The notes under the pieces were generated by a model. The model worked only from the letters and a program-made list of their open reading frames with translations. It did no database searches and had not been told where the DNA came from. Positions 25,292 through 32,129 of a DNA stretch of 64,000 nucleotides are shown in pieces. Origin of the DNA: Alphaproteobacteria bacterium (GTDB lineage Bacteria > Pseudomonadota > Alphaproteobacteria > Rs-D84 > CASDRH01); assembly GCA_025210155.1 (NCBI GenBank), contig JAOASE010000004.1, positions 1 to 64,000 of the forward strand, in the 5' to 3' direction. The stretch's first letter is position 1, and each line of letters starts with the position of its first letter. Both the position numbers and the translations under genes were made by a program.

Positions 25292-25858
25292 TTAAATTTC
25301 ATAATTTTCTTTGTTTAGTATATCTAGCATTTTCTTTTTTGTTCTTGTGAGCAATGTTTCTATAGCCTTCTCCGATGATTTCATTATTTCAGAAACTTCT
25401 TTTATACTCATCTCTTCTAGATACCTTAATATTATAACCTTTTGTTCTCTGCTCTTTAAATTCTTTATTACTAATATTACTAATGATTTATTTGATGTTT
25501 CATTTAAGAGATTATCCTCTAAATTAGAGCTAATTGTAGGAATGTTACTTTTATACTCTTCTATAAACTCTTTTTCTCTTTTAACCTTTCTTAAGTCATC
25601 ATAAGATTGGTTTTGTAATATTCTGTAGAACCATGTTGAAAACTTTGCTTTATCACTATTATAGTACTTAGCCATTTTCCAAATTTTTAAAAATACCCTC
25701 TGAACTAGATCCTCATAGTCTTCTATATATAATTTTTTAGCATAAGATATCGCTTTATTTAAATATCTATCCACTAGAATAGAATAGGAAATTTCATCTC
25801 CTTTTGCGATATTTTTCATCAGGTCTTCATCTGATAACTTATGTAAATTATAACTCAT
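25292..25858 (-). CDS. ECF-type RNA polymerase sigma factor
   Basis: The 188-residue protein has region 2, with YEDLVQRVFLKIWKMAKYY and KAKFSTWFYRILQNQSYDDLR, and region 4, with KSREQKVIILRYLEEMSIKEVSEIMKSSEKAIETLLTRTKKKM. It heads the operon with the anti-sigma candidate, the EF-hand protein and the sensor-like protein. Upstream on the minus strand, GAGGGGTTG and CGTATTA about 15 bases apart could be a self-recognised ECF promoter; this is weak. It is divergent from tRNA-Arg. Confidence 0.92.
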   Translation of the reverse strand: MSYNLHKLSDEDLMKNIAKGDEISYSILVDRYLNKAISYAKKLYIEDYEDLVQRVFLKIWKMAKYYNSDKAKFSTWFYRILQNQSYDDLRKVKREKEFIEEYKSNIPTISSNLEDNLLNETSNKSLVILVIKNLKSREQKVIILRYLEEMSIKEVSEIMKSSEKAIETLLTRTKKKMLDILNKENYEI

Positions 25859-25952
25859 TCGTTTTTATATATCCTACCCTTATAATTTATAATACGTATG
25901 GATTAAAAACAACCCCTCATTTTTTCTTTAAAAATTTTTTTGAAAAAAAATG

Positions 25953-25980
25953 TTGCAATATTAATTTTGTTTATTATAAT
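25953..25980 (+). promoter_or_regulatory. Promoter of tRNA-Arg
   Basis: TTGCAA and TATAAT are spaced by 16 bases, ending 19 bases before the mature tRNA. Confidence 0.8.
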
Positions 25981-25999
25981 GTTGCTCATATCAAACGAT

Positions 26000-26076
26000 G
26001 TGCCCGTAGCTCAGCTGGATAGAGCAACTGCCTTCTAAGCAGTAGGTCAGAGGTTCGAATCCTCTCGGGCACGCCA
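26000..26076 (+). tRNA. tRNA-Arg (UCU)
   Basis: Acceptor GTGCCCG/CGGGCAC, D-arm GCTCAGCTGGATAGAGC, anticodon stem CTGC/GCAG around loop CTTCTAA with anticodon TCT, T-arm AGAGG/CCTCT with loop TTCGAAT, discriminator G and encoded CCA. All arms are intact. Confidence 0.97.
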
Positions 26077-26105
26077 CTTTATTTCACCCATGGGGTGTTT
26101 TTTTT
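26062..26105 (+). repeat. Direct repeat 1: tRNA-Arg 3' end plus terminator
   Basis: This 44-base segment (starting CTCTCGGGCACGCC) is 42/44 identical to 26233-26276, which lies 171 bases downstream. It includes the tRNA 3' end and the whole terminator. Confidence 0.9.
26085..26105 (+). terminator. Terminator of tRNA-Arg
   Basis: CACCC/GGGTG with a three-base loop is followed by eight T. A second, weaker copy (CAACC) lies at 26256-26276. Confidence 0.75.
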
Positions 26106-26148
26106 ATTTATTAAGTTTTGTGCATGGATTCAAACCTTCGGTTCTCAA

Positions 26149-26208
26149 TTCCGCCACGGCGGACTTTGTCCTTGCTTGCGGGCCGGTCGTAAACGATTTC
26201 AATTCACT
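26149..26208. repeat. Structured interspersed element, copy A
   Basis: CCGC (26151-26154) faces GCGG (26178-26181) around an inner stem GGAC/GTCC, followed by CGTAAACGA and TTTCAATTC. Copy B at 30857-30940 has the same layout with both stems changed in a compensating way. It lies inside the 127-base insert between the two tRNA-Arg 3'-end copies and is visibly richer in G and C than its surroundings. No ORF is seen in 26077-26353. Confidence 0.6.
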
Positions 26209-26232
26209 TTGTTTTTGAAATCTACTCCCATT

Positions 26233-26276
26233 CTCTCGGGCATGCCACTTTATTTCAACCATGGGGTGTTTTTTTT
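26233..26276 (+). repeat. Direct repeat 2: partial copy of tRNA-Arg 3' end plus terminator
   Basis: It has two mismatches to 26062-26105; one changes CACGCC to CATGCC and one weakens the terminator stem. A duplication of a tRNA end around a short insert is what site-specific integration into the tRNA leaves, or a slipped duplication. Confidence 0.9.
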
Positions 26277-26280
26277 TGGG

Positions 26281-26315
26281 AAAAATAAATAAAGGGACTT
26301 TTGTTAAAGCCCCTT
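26281..26315 (-). terminator. Terminator of the SDR-tetR operon
   Basis: On the minus strand AAGGGGCTTT faces AAAGTCCCTT (one mismatch) with loop AACA, then TATTTATTTTT. Confidence 0.75.
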
Positions 26316-26353
26316 GAGATAAATTAGATAAAAAATTTTTATGATAACTTAGG

Positions 26354-26929
26354 TTATTTCTTTATACTATCCCAAACTACATCGACATAAATATCATCTA
26401 TGGATTTTAGTTTTTTGTTTTTATGCTGTCTAACTATTGTTTGCATATTTTGCCAAACTATATCTTGCAGAATTTCTAATTCAATATCCTTTAGTTCACC
26501 TTGGTTCTTAAGATTTTCAAATCCATTGTATACAAATGAATATTTTTTTTCTATTTCTTCTCTAACATCTTTACTTACGTGAGCACCTAATTCTGTTAGC
26601 TCTATAAACTTTAGAGACTCATAGTTTTTAAGAAAGTATTCCATCATGTGTTTTATGGAGATTTTAATGTTGGAACTTTCACAATCATCTTCTTTTACAA
26701 AGGCATTTATTCCGCTTAAAAGCTTTTCTTTTATACCTTTATACAAAGAATTTACTAAATCTTGTTTTGTTTTAAAGTGAACGAAAAGAGTACCTGAAGC
26801 TATTCCAACATCTTTAGTTATTTGAGCTGTTGAGGTTTTATCTATTCCTTGTTTTGCGAATAGTTTTAATGCGCTTGCAAGTATCTTTTCTTTAGTTGTC
26901 ATTTTATATAAATTCCTTTTATCTAGCAA
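26354..26929 (-). CDS. TetR family transcriptional regulator
   Basis: The 191-residue protein has an N-terminal HTH: KEKILASALKLFAKQGIDKTSTAQITKDVGIASGTLFVHFKTKQDL is the TetR DNA-binding block. The helical C-terminal ligand domain is unassigned. It overlaps the upstream SDR gene by 11 bases, so both share one promoter with a palindromic operator at 27767-27786, most simply this protein's own site. The ligand is probably a substrate or product of the SDR. Confidence 0.92.
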   Translation of the reverse strand: MLDKRNLYKMTTKEKILASALKLFAKQGIDKTSTAQITKDVGIASGTLFVHFKTKQDLVNSLYKGIKEKLLSGINAFVKEDDCESSNIKISIKHMMEYFLKNYESLKFIELTELGAHVSKDVREEIEKKYSFVYNGFENLKNQGELKDIELEILQDIVWQNMQTIVRQHKNKKLKSIDDIYVDVVWDSIKK

Positions 26930-27740
26930 ATCTGCTCATGATGATTTTATCATAACATCTATCACTAAAATGTTTTCTCATCCATAGAGTGGCTTTAGCC
27001 ATATACCCAGCTGCATACCTTGTTTTAGGTCTTCTGCTTCGTATTGATTTTTGTACCACCTTGGCAATAACATCTGGAGATGAACCGTTTCTTTCAATTT
27101 GAGACATCATCTTTAATGTATGTTCTAGAATTCCTTTATAAGCGTAATTCTTAGAAATTTCTTTCATTGGTTCTTCTAGTACTTCTGCGAAGTTTGTATG
27201 TATTATGCCTGGTTCAATAATAATAACGTCTATTCCAAACTTTTTCAACTCTATTCTTAGGCAATCTGACCAACCTTCTACAGCATGTTTTGTTGCGTGA
27301 TAGGCAGATCCCAGTGGTGAATATATTTTACCACCAATAGATGTAGTATTTATTATTTTTCCAGATTTTTGTTTTCTCATATATGGGATTGCTAATTGTG
27401 TTAACTTTACTAACCCAAAGAAGTTTACTTCAAATTGATATCTTAAGTCTTCCATAGGTATTTCTTCTACAGTACCGTAAAGCCCAAATCCAGCATTGTT
27501 ATATAGAACATCGATTCTTCCATTTTCTTTTATGATTTTTTTGAAAGACCTCTCTATGCTTTCTGTTTTAGAAACATCCATTTCTATAGGAAGACCACCC
27601 TGTTCTTTTAAGTCTTCCATTTTATTTAGACTTCTTGCTGCACAGTAAACTTTATGCCCTTCTTTGATTAACCTTAATGCTGTTGCTTTACCAATTCCTG
27701 ATGAAGCACCTGTTATAAGTATTACTTTTTTTCTTTTCAT
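26919..27740 (-). CDS. Short-chain dehydrogenase/reductase
   Basis: The 273-residue protein has cofactor motif TGASSGIGKAT near the N-terminus, NNAGFGLYG, catalytic Ser in NTTSIGGK and Y-x-x-x-K in YHATKHAV. It is a classical SDR using NAD(P)H. The long C-terminal part (EPGIIHTNFAEVLEEP through ATLWMRKHF) resembles the group acting on retinol or steroid-like and lipid substrates, but the substrate is not readable from sequence. It is first gene of a two-gene operon with tetR. Confidence 0.92.
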   Translation of the reverse strand: MKRKKVILITGASSGIGKATALRLIKEGHKVYCAARSLNKMEDLKEQGGLPIEMDVSKTESIERSFKKIIKENGRIDVLYNNAGFGLYGTVEEIPMEDLRYQFEVNFFGLVKLTQLAIPYMRKQKSGKIINTTSIGGKIYSPLGSAYHATKHAVEGWSDCLRIELKKFGIDVIIIEPGIIHTNFAEVLEEPMKEISKNYAYKGILEHTLKMMSQIERNGSSPDVIAKVVQKSIRSRRPKTRYAAGYMAKATLWMRKHFSDRCYDKIIMSRFAR

Positions 27741-27766
27741 TTTTTCCTCCGAATTACATTTTATTT

Positions 27767-27786
27767 ATGAGTGAGCGCTCACTCAT
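27767..27786. promoter_or_regulatory. TetR-type operator
   Basis: ATGAGTGAGCGCTCACTCAT is a perfect 20-bp palindrome located 27 bases before the SDR start codon. TTGACA on the minus strand lies just upstream of it (27794-27799), so a bound dimer would block the promoter. Confidence 0.85.
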
Positions 27787-27824
27787 ATTATGGTGTCAAA
27801 AAAGATTCGAGTCAAGGGAAAAAT

Positions 27825-27853
27825 AAAAAGGACCGGTTTTTACCAATCCTTTT
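27825..27853 (-). terminator. Terminator after the secreted-protein gene
   Basis: On the minus strand AAAAGGA pairs with TCCTTTTT around an inner GGT/ACC pair, followed by ATTTTT. Confidence 0.8.
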
Positions 27854-27877
27854 GATTACGCCTTAGATAAATCTATA

Positions 27878-28339
27878 TTATTCTAGACCTGCTCTTTTTT
27901 TGAAAATTTCAACTATTCCATCTAATTGCAATTTACATTTAGGCTCAACAGATTCATAAGCAAGGTTTTTTACATATTCTGAATATTCTGAGTTGCTTTT
28001 TAAATGATTTCCATCTCTTAAGTAAACGAATTTATCTTCTAAGCTTTTTTTAGATTTAAATTCTGCAGAATTTTTTACTTCACTAGAAACAGAGTCTTCA
28101 ATTATGCTTTTAAAACCATCCCTAACATTTGGTAGATCAAATTCATTCCATGGAGAATTTGATTTTGCGGCTTGAGATATTTTATCAGTTCCCTTTTCTT
28201 CTTTACATATTTCTAGGGCTTTATCTCTTATTTGCTCTTCGCTTAAGCCACCTAACTCTTCTTTAAGATATTCATCTCTAACTGCCATTGCATTAAATGG
28301 AACTGATGCCAAGAATAATGTTATTAATATTTTTTTCAT
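27878..28339 (-). CDS. Secreted hypothetical protein, 153 residues
   Basis: Signal peptide MKKILITLFLASVPFNAMA is followed by a charged, helical mature domain of about 134 residues with two Cys (EICKEE and EPKCKLQ) that could form a disulphide. I do not recognise the family. It starts 12 bases after the preceding secreted Lys-rich protein gene ends, in the same operon. Confidence 0.75.
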   Translation of the reverse strand: MKKILITLFLASVPFNAMAVRDEYLKEELGGLSEEQIRDKALEICKEEKGTDKISQAAKSNSPWNEFDLPNVRDGFKSIIEDSVSSEVKNSAEFKSKKSLEDKFVYLRDGNHLKSNSEYSEYVKNLAYESVEPKCKLQLDGIVEIFKKRAGLE

Positions 28340-28351
28340 GTTTTATCTCCC

Positions 28352-28732
28352 TTACTTAACTTCTGCTCTTATTATGTCTCTTAAAAGATCTTTTTCTTTT
28401 TTTGTCATTTCTCTTAATTCTTTTCTTTCTGCTTTAGCGCCTTTTCTACAAGATTTTTTGCAGTCTCTTTTTTCTTTACCTTTTAGGCTTTTACAAGTTT
28501 CCATGCAAGATTTCTTATCTGACTTAATTTCAGCTTTTTTTTCTTTTTTTTCAGCTCTAAGATCTTTCTTTTTCGCTTTTTTAATACAGTTTTTAATTTT
28601 TCTATTTCTCTTTTTTTCTTTTTGAATAGATGAATATTTTGCTTCACAATCACTTTGAACGTCTGCATAACTTGAACTAGTAAATGACAGTACTGCTACT
28701 AAACTCATTAGAGTTAAAAATTTTAATTTCAT
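28352..28732 (-). CDS. Secreted Lys-rich hypothetical protein with Cys pairs
   Basis: Signal peptide MKLKFLTLMSLVAVLSFTSSSYA precedes a mature part of about 100 residues that is extremely Lys/Arg/Glu-rich. It contains six Cys in the pattern DCEAKY, KNCIKK, SCMETC and DCKKSC, suggesting disulphide-linked helices. Family not recognised. A good promoter lies upstream (28785-28813). Confidence 0.75.
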   Translation of the reverse strand: MKLKFLTLMSLVAVLSFTSSSYADVQSDCEAKYSSIQKEKKRNRKIKNCIKKAKKKDLRAEKKEKKAEIKSDKKSCMETCKSLKGKEKRDCKKSCRKGAKAERKELREMTKKEKDLLRDIIRAEVK

Positions 28733-28784
28733 TGTTTTTCTCCTAATTTTTTTTCGATGGTCTCGGTTTAACCTTTACCCGGTA

Positions 28785-28813
28785 ATTATAACAGAAAAAC
28801 AAATGTTTAGCAA
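28785..28813 (-). promoter_or_regulatory. Promoter of the two secreted-protein genes
   Basis: On the minus strand TTGCTA and TATAAT are exactly 17 bases apart, about 50 bases before the start at 28732. Confidence 0.7.
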
Positions 28814-28815
28814 AT

Positions 28816-29085
28816 TTATTTTAGAGGAAATCTTTTTAGGATTATAAAGAAAGCAAACACAGATCCTAGGAGACCTTCAAGACCTAAGAATTGTATTAAT
28901 AGATACATAATTGCTGAAATGATAATAGCTTTTTTAAGGAAAGTTTTTTTAAGGAGATTTTCTTTATCTTCTATATCTGAAGATTTTAAATCTTTAGAGA
29001 CCTTCAACATGCTGTTGAAGAAAAATAGGAAACCTGGAACTGCAATTATAAAACCTATCAGCACATTTAGGTAATTAAACTCCAC
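28816..29085 (-). CDS. Second AtpR-like membrane protein
   Basis: The 89-residue protein has three predicted membrane helices. It aligns with the AtpR of the operon at 21287-21583: FLLGIPLFAIFFYAM against FIIAVPGFLFFFNSM, LLKSFILRMLFVAVSFYIIV against LLKKTFLKKAIIISAIMYLL, and the last helix LAGAMIAFIII against LLGSVFAFFII. The membrane Arg of the central helix is replaced by Lys. It overlaps the AtpQ-like gene by one base, the same junction as in the ATPase operon. Confidence 0.7.
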   Translation of the reverse strand: MEFNYLNVLIGFIIAVPGFLFFFNSMLKVSKDLKSSDIEDKENLLKKTFLKKAIIISAIMYLLIQFLGLEGLLGSVFAFFIILKRFPLK

Positions 29086-29399
29086 TACTTCTTTCCTTTT
29101 GTTTTATGTTTATGGTGATTTTTATAAAATCTTGAAATTTCCTTGTGTAAAAGAATTATCGTATTAAGAGCGCCAAAACCTAAACCTATATATAAGCTTT
29201 CTAGCATTATATTTGTACCGGCTCTATCTGAATAGTAGTTGCCAAGCCATATAGCAGCTATTATAGGTAGAAAAAGCCCTACAAGAACCTCTAGAACTAT
29301 ATTATACTTATGATAGATCTTTTGATTATCTTGTGGAGCTTTCTTTTTGTTATTAGAAGCCTTCACTTTTTTATTATTTAAAGTTTTTGCTTTTACCAT
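29085..29399 (-). CDS. Second AtpQ-like membrane protein
   Basis: The 104-residue protein has a Lys/Asn-rich N-terminus, then two helices, VLEVLVGLFLPIIAAIWLGNYY and LESLYIGLGFGALNTIILLHKE. These match the AtpQ at 21583-21912 (GEIGFGLALPIVIALFIGHYY; LTSILIGLGVGLINTFII-RKE) along the full length. It follows the CoA-ligase-like gene by 18 bases. Duplicate AtpQ/AtpR away from any ATPase gene is unexpected. Confidence 0.75.
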   Translation of the reverse strand: MVKAKTLNNKKVKASNNKKKAPQDNQKIYHKYNIVLEVLVGLFLPIIAAIWLGNYYSDRAGTNIMLESLYIGLGFGALNTIILLHKEISRFYKNHHKHKTKGKK

Positions 29400-29417
29400 A
29401 ACTTCTACCTTTGGATT

Positions 29418-30743
29418 TTATTTACTATATCTTCCATGTAACTTGGACATGTTGATTATAACGTGCACAGCACCTTCCGGTGTTCTGAATACAGGAATAT
29501 TATTTTTATAGAAAATATGTCTTCCTTTTAGAACTTCTTGTCCACCTACGAATGCACATACAACGTTTTTGTTAGATTTTTTACATACCTTAGAAAACTC
29601 TTCTGCTACTTCGCTAGCATAAGTGTTCGTTGGGCAGTATAAAGTTAGAATAGTATCTATTTCTGGATCCTCTGAAAGTACTTCTAATGTTTTTGCATAT
29701 CTTTCACCTGTTGCATCACCAACTATATCTACCGGATTTGTTTGAGACCAAGTTGGAGGTAAAATTGCATCTAATTTAGCTTTTGTTTCTTTTGAAATAT
29801 CATTAAGAGTAATTCCGAAATCTTTGAACATTTGTACTGAAATGCTTGAGAAACCACTACTATTTGTTAGAACTGCAACTCTTTCTTTGCATGGGAATAC
29901 ATTTGCGTTTAACATTATTAAACTTGTGTATATATCGTTTACTGATTTAATTCTTACAACGCCTGCATTTTCTAAATCTTCAGTTGTAACACCATCAACT
30001 TCTTCTGAAGCTGTTTTGATTAAAACTATTGGTTTTTTCTTTGAAACTCTTTTGGCTACTTCTAAGAATTTTTCTTTATTGTGAATTTTTTTCATATAAA
30101 GAACCATAGATTCGCAGCTGTCATCATTTTCTAAGTATTCAACAACTGTTGGGAAATCTAAGTCCATTTGCTCACCTAAACTGAATATGTGTGAAAAACC
30201 AACGTTTACAGAAGTTGCATAATCAGGAACTGAACATGCTACTGCACCTGATTCTGATACTAGAGCTATTTTACCTGGTAATGCTTTTATGTTTGCGAAT
30301 GAAGCATTCATATTGTTATTTGGAGCTAAGATACCTATACAGTTTGGTCCCGCGATTCTTACACCATATTTATCTGCCATTTCTTTTGCAGCATCGAATG
30401 CATTTTTACCATCTTCTGAGATGATATCCATATCTAAACCGTCTGTGATTATAACTGCTGATTTAATTCCTTTTTGACCACATTCTTCTATTACAGCTGG
30501 GATGAATTTTCCTGGAATACAAATAGCTACAGTGTCTACTGCTTTTGGTAGAGCTGATATAGATTTATATGCTTTCAACCCTTTTATTTCATCTCTTTTA
30601 GGGTTTATTGGATATATTTCACCTTTAAAATCTTCTGCGATATTTCTGATTAAAATTTCTCCTACAGAGCCTTCTCTGTCTGAAGCTCCTACTACTGCGA
30701 TACTTTTTGCGTAAAAGAAATTTTCTATGTTGTTAATGTTCAT
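29418..30743 (-). CDS. ADP-forming acyl-CoA synthetase alpha-subunit-like protein
   Basis: The 441-residue protein has an N-terminal CoA-binding Rossmann domain (SIAVVGASDREGSVGEILIRNI, then IYPINPKRDEIKGLKAY). A succinyl-CoA-synthetase-like domain (LVSESGAVACSVPDYA, VGFSHIFSLGEQMDLDF) follows, and a third domain starts near VAVLTNSSGFS. No ATP-grasp beta part is fused or adjacent. At the place where active enzymes have the phospho-histidine motif SHTG, between KKPIVLIKTAS and NAGVVRIKSV, I see VDGVTTEDL, so the histidine seems to be missing. The protein may be inactive or regulatory. Preceded by a type-B interspersed repeat and GGAAGG. Confidence 0.8.
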   Translation of the reverse strand: MNINNIENFFYAKSIAVVGASDREGSVGEILIRNIAEDFKGEIYPINPKRDEIKGLKAYKSISALPKAVDTVAICIPGKFIPAVIEECGQKGIKSAVIITDGLDMDIISEDGKNAFDAAKEMADKYGVRIAGPNCIGILAPNNNMNASFANIKALPGKIALVSESGAVACSVPDYATSVNVGFSHIFSLGEQMDLDFPTVVEYLENDDSCESMVLYMKKIHNKEKFLEVAKRVSKKKPIVLIKTASEEVDGVTTEDLENAGVVRIKSVNDIYTSLIMLNANVFPCKERVAVLTNSSGFSSISVQMFKDFGITLNDISKETKAKLDAILPPTWSQTNPVDIVGDATGERYAKTLEVLSEDPEIDTILTLYCPTNTYASEVAEEFSKVCKKSNKNVVCAFVGGQEVLKGRHIFYKNNIPVFRTPEGAVHVIINMSKLHGRYSK

Positions 30744-30756
30744 TTTTTTTCCTTCC

Positions 30757-30985
30757 TAGTTTCGTATATTTCACTTCATCTAATCGCAATAAATAATTTT
30801 AATATTCGGCAATTGAGTATTAACTATACGCAATACCAAATATGAAAATCATTTTTAATTCCACCACTTCGGATTAAAAATCCTTGCTTGTGGCAAAACG
30901 TAAACGAATTGTTGCGGTCGCTTATGCTTCCTTTCAATTCTACTTTTTTTCTATCTAAAGCAAACTATCCAAAACGCCTTCTGGA
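30757..30985 (-). repeat. Interspersed intergenic repeat, copy upstream of the CoA-ligase-like gene (type B, interrupted)
   Basis: It shares all blocks of the copy at 21133-21282 (TAGTTTGCTTTAGATAGAA; AAAATGATTTTCATATTTGG; GCGTATAGTTAATACTC; AATTGCC; TTGCGATTAGATGAAG). The upstream third is split by about 90 bases containing structured element B. Confidence 0.8.
30857..30940. repeat. Structured interspersed element, copy B, inserted in a repeat
   Basis: CCAC (30861-30864) faces GTGG (30890-30893) around an inner stem GGATT/AATCC, followed by TTGCTT spacing, CGTAAACGA and TTTCAATTC as in copy A. It interrupts the surrounding repeat, which is continuous at 21133-21282, so its arrival as a discrete insert can be seen directly. 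Confidence 0.65.
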
Positions 30986-31011
30986 AAATTTGCCTGACGA
31001 AGATTATTACA

Positions 31012-32007
31012 CTACTTTCTTATTTTCTTTAAATCATAACTTTTCTGCTTTTTTCTCCACTGAGCTACGTTCTTGTTATGCTCTTTTAGAGTTTTTGCGA
31101 ATATATGTCCGCCTTCGCCGTCTGCTACGAAAAAGATAAAATCTGTTTTAGCTGGGTTCATAACCGCTTCTAATGCGTCTCGTCCAACATTACATATTGG
31201 TTTTGGAGGTAAACCATAGTTCATGTAAGTGTTATATGGATTTTTTCTTTCCAGGTGTTTTTTATAAAGTTTTTTTGACTTCATATCACCTAAACCTTTG
31301 GTAACAAAGTAAACAACAGTTGAGTCTGCTTGTAATTTAATTCTCTTATTTAATCTATTTAGGAATACTGAAGCTACTATTGGTTTTTCTTCCTTTAGAA
31401 GAGTTTCTCTTTCTACTATTGAGGCTAAGATTAACGCCTCTTCTTTTGTTTTTAATATTTTAGTTGCTTCTTTATCTCTAGCTTCCCAAAGTTCATCTAA
31501 CTGTTTTGTTAAGTCATTAGACATATTTTTAACTATATCTTCTATAGATTCTTTTTTAGTATATGCGTATGTATTTGGGAACAAACTTCCTTCCTCTATA
31601 TTTTTAGGGAACGAACCTTTTATCTTTTTGTTTTTAAATATATTTTTAATTTGCTTTACTGTGCTACCTTCTGGGAATGTTATGTAGCTTTGTTTTACTA
31701 AACCTTGGTCGAATTTCTTTATAAGATTCTTTACGTCATCTTTTTCTGTTATTGAATATTCACCTACTTTGAATGATGAATTTCTTGAAAGTAATTTGAA
31801 ATATGTAGCTGAGACTATGATATCTTGTTTATATAATTTTTCTGCTACTGAATATGCTCCCTCACCTTTTGCTATTTCGAAAGAGAACTCTTTTCCCTCT
31901 TCTATAGGTAGATAGATTCTGTTTAGGAATGAGTAATTATAAATATACCATAAAGATATAACCATGATTATTAATAGAGTTATAAATTTTCTTAGTATGT
32001 TATTCAT
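31012..32007 (-). CDS. mltG: Endolytic murein transglycosylase MltG
   Basis: The 331-residue protein has one N-terminal membrane helix (ITLLIIMVISLWYIYNY), a LysM-like segment and the YceG core. The catalytic Glu is in ASIVERET, followed by VASVFLNRL, LQADSTVVYF, NPYNTYMNYGLPPKPICN and FVADGEGGHIFAKTLKEHN, all typical of MltG. It cuts nascent glycan strands in the inner membrane. It follows fabF, the usual alphaproteobacterial neighbour. Confidence 0.93.
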   Translation of the reverse strand: MNNILRKFITLLIIMVISLWYIYNYSFLNRIYLPIEEGKEFSFEIAKGEGAYSVAEKLYKQDIIVSATYFKLLSRNSSFKVGEYSITEKDDVKNLIKKFDQGLVKQSYITFPEGSTVKQIKNIFKNKKIKGSFPKNIEEGSLFPNTYAYTKKESIEDIVKNMSNDLTKQLDELWEARDKEATKILKTKEEALILASIVERETLLKEEKPIVASVFLNRLNKRIKLQADSTVVYFVTKGLGDMKSKKLYKKHLERKNPYNTYMNYGLPPKPICNVGRDALEAVMNPAKTDFIFFVADGEGGHIFAKTLKEHNKNVAQWRKKQKSYDLKKIRK

Positions 32008-32036
32008 AATTTATCCTATTATGTTTTTTATAAGAA

Positions 32037-32106
32037 AAATCGGAATTTTAAAAATTAATTCATATAGTAAAAATTATATGTGAGTTAATCTTCTCAATTC
32101 CGATTT
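32037..32106 (-). terminator. Large two-stem hairpin/terminator between fabF and mltG
   Basis: An 11-bp outer stem AAATCGGAATT/AATTCCGATTT encloses an inner imperfect stem TTAATTCATATA facing TATATGTGAGTTAA. On the minus strand TTTTTC follows. It could terminate the fab genes or act as a partial attenuator for mltG. Confidence 0.7.
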
Positions 32107-32129
32107 ATGATTTCTATAGCTTTAAGATA

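Noticed and set aside
26149-26208. CRISPR-like or phage attachment array near tRNA-Arg
   Set aside because: Only two tRNA-end copies and one structured element are present; there are no regular spacers.
28483-28668. A 61-codon minus-strand ORF inside the Lys-rich secreted protein gene
   Set aside because: It is another frame of the same Lys-rich stretch and has no signal peptide or ribosome-binding site; the 126-residue frame has both.
29458-29470. GTGCAC site as evidence about the restriction enzyme's specificity
   Set aside because: A single occurrence noticed by eye cannot show avoidance or use; counting over the genome would be needed.
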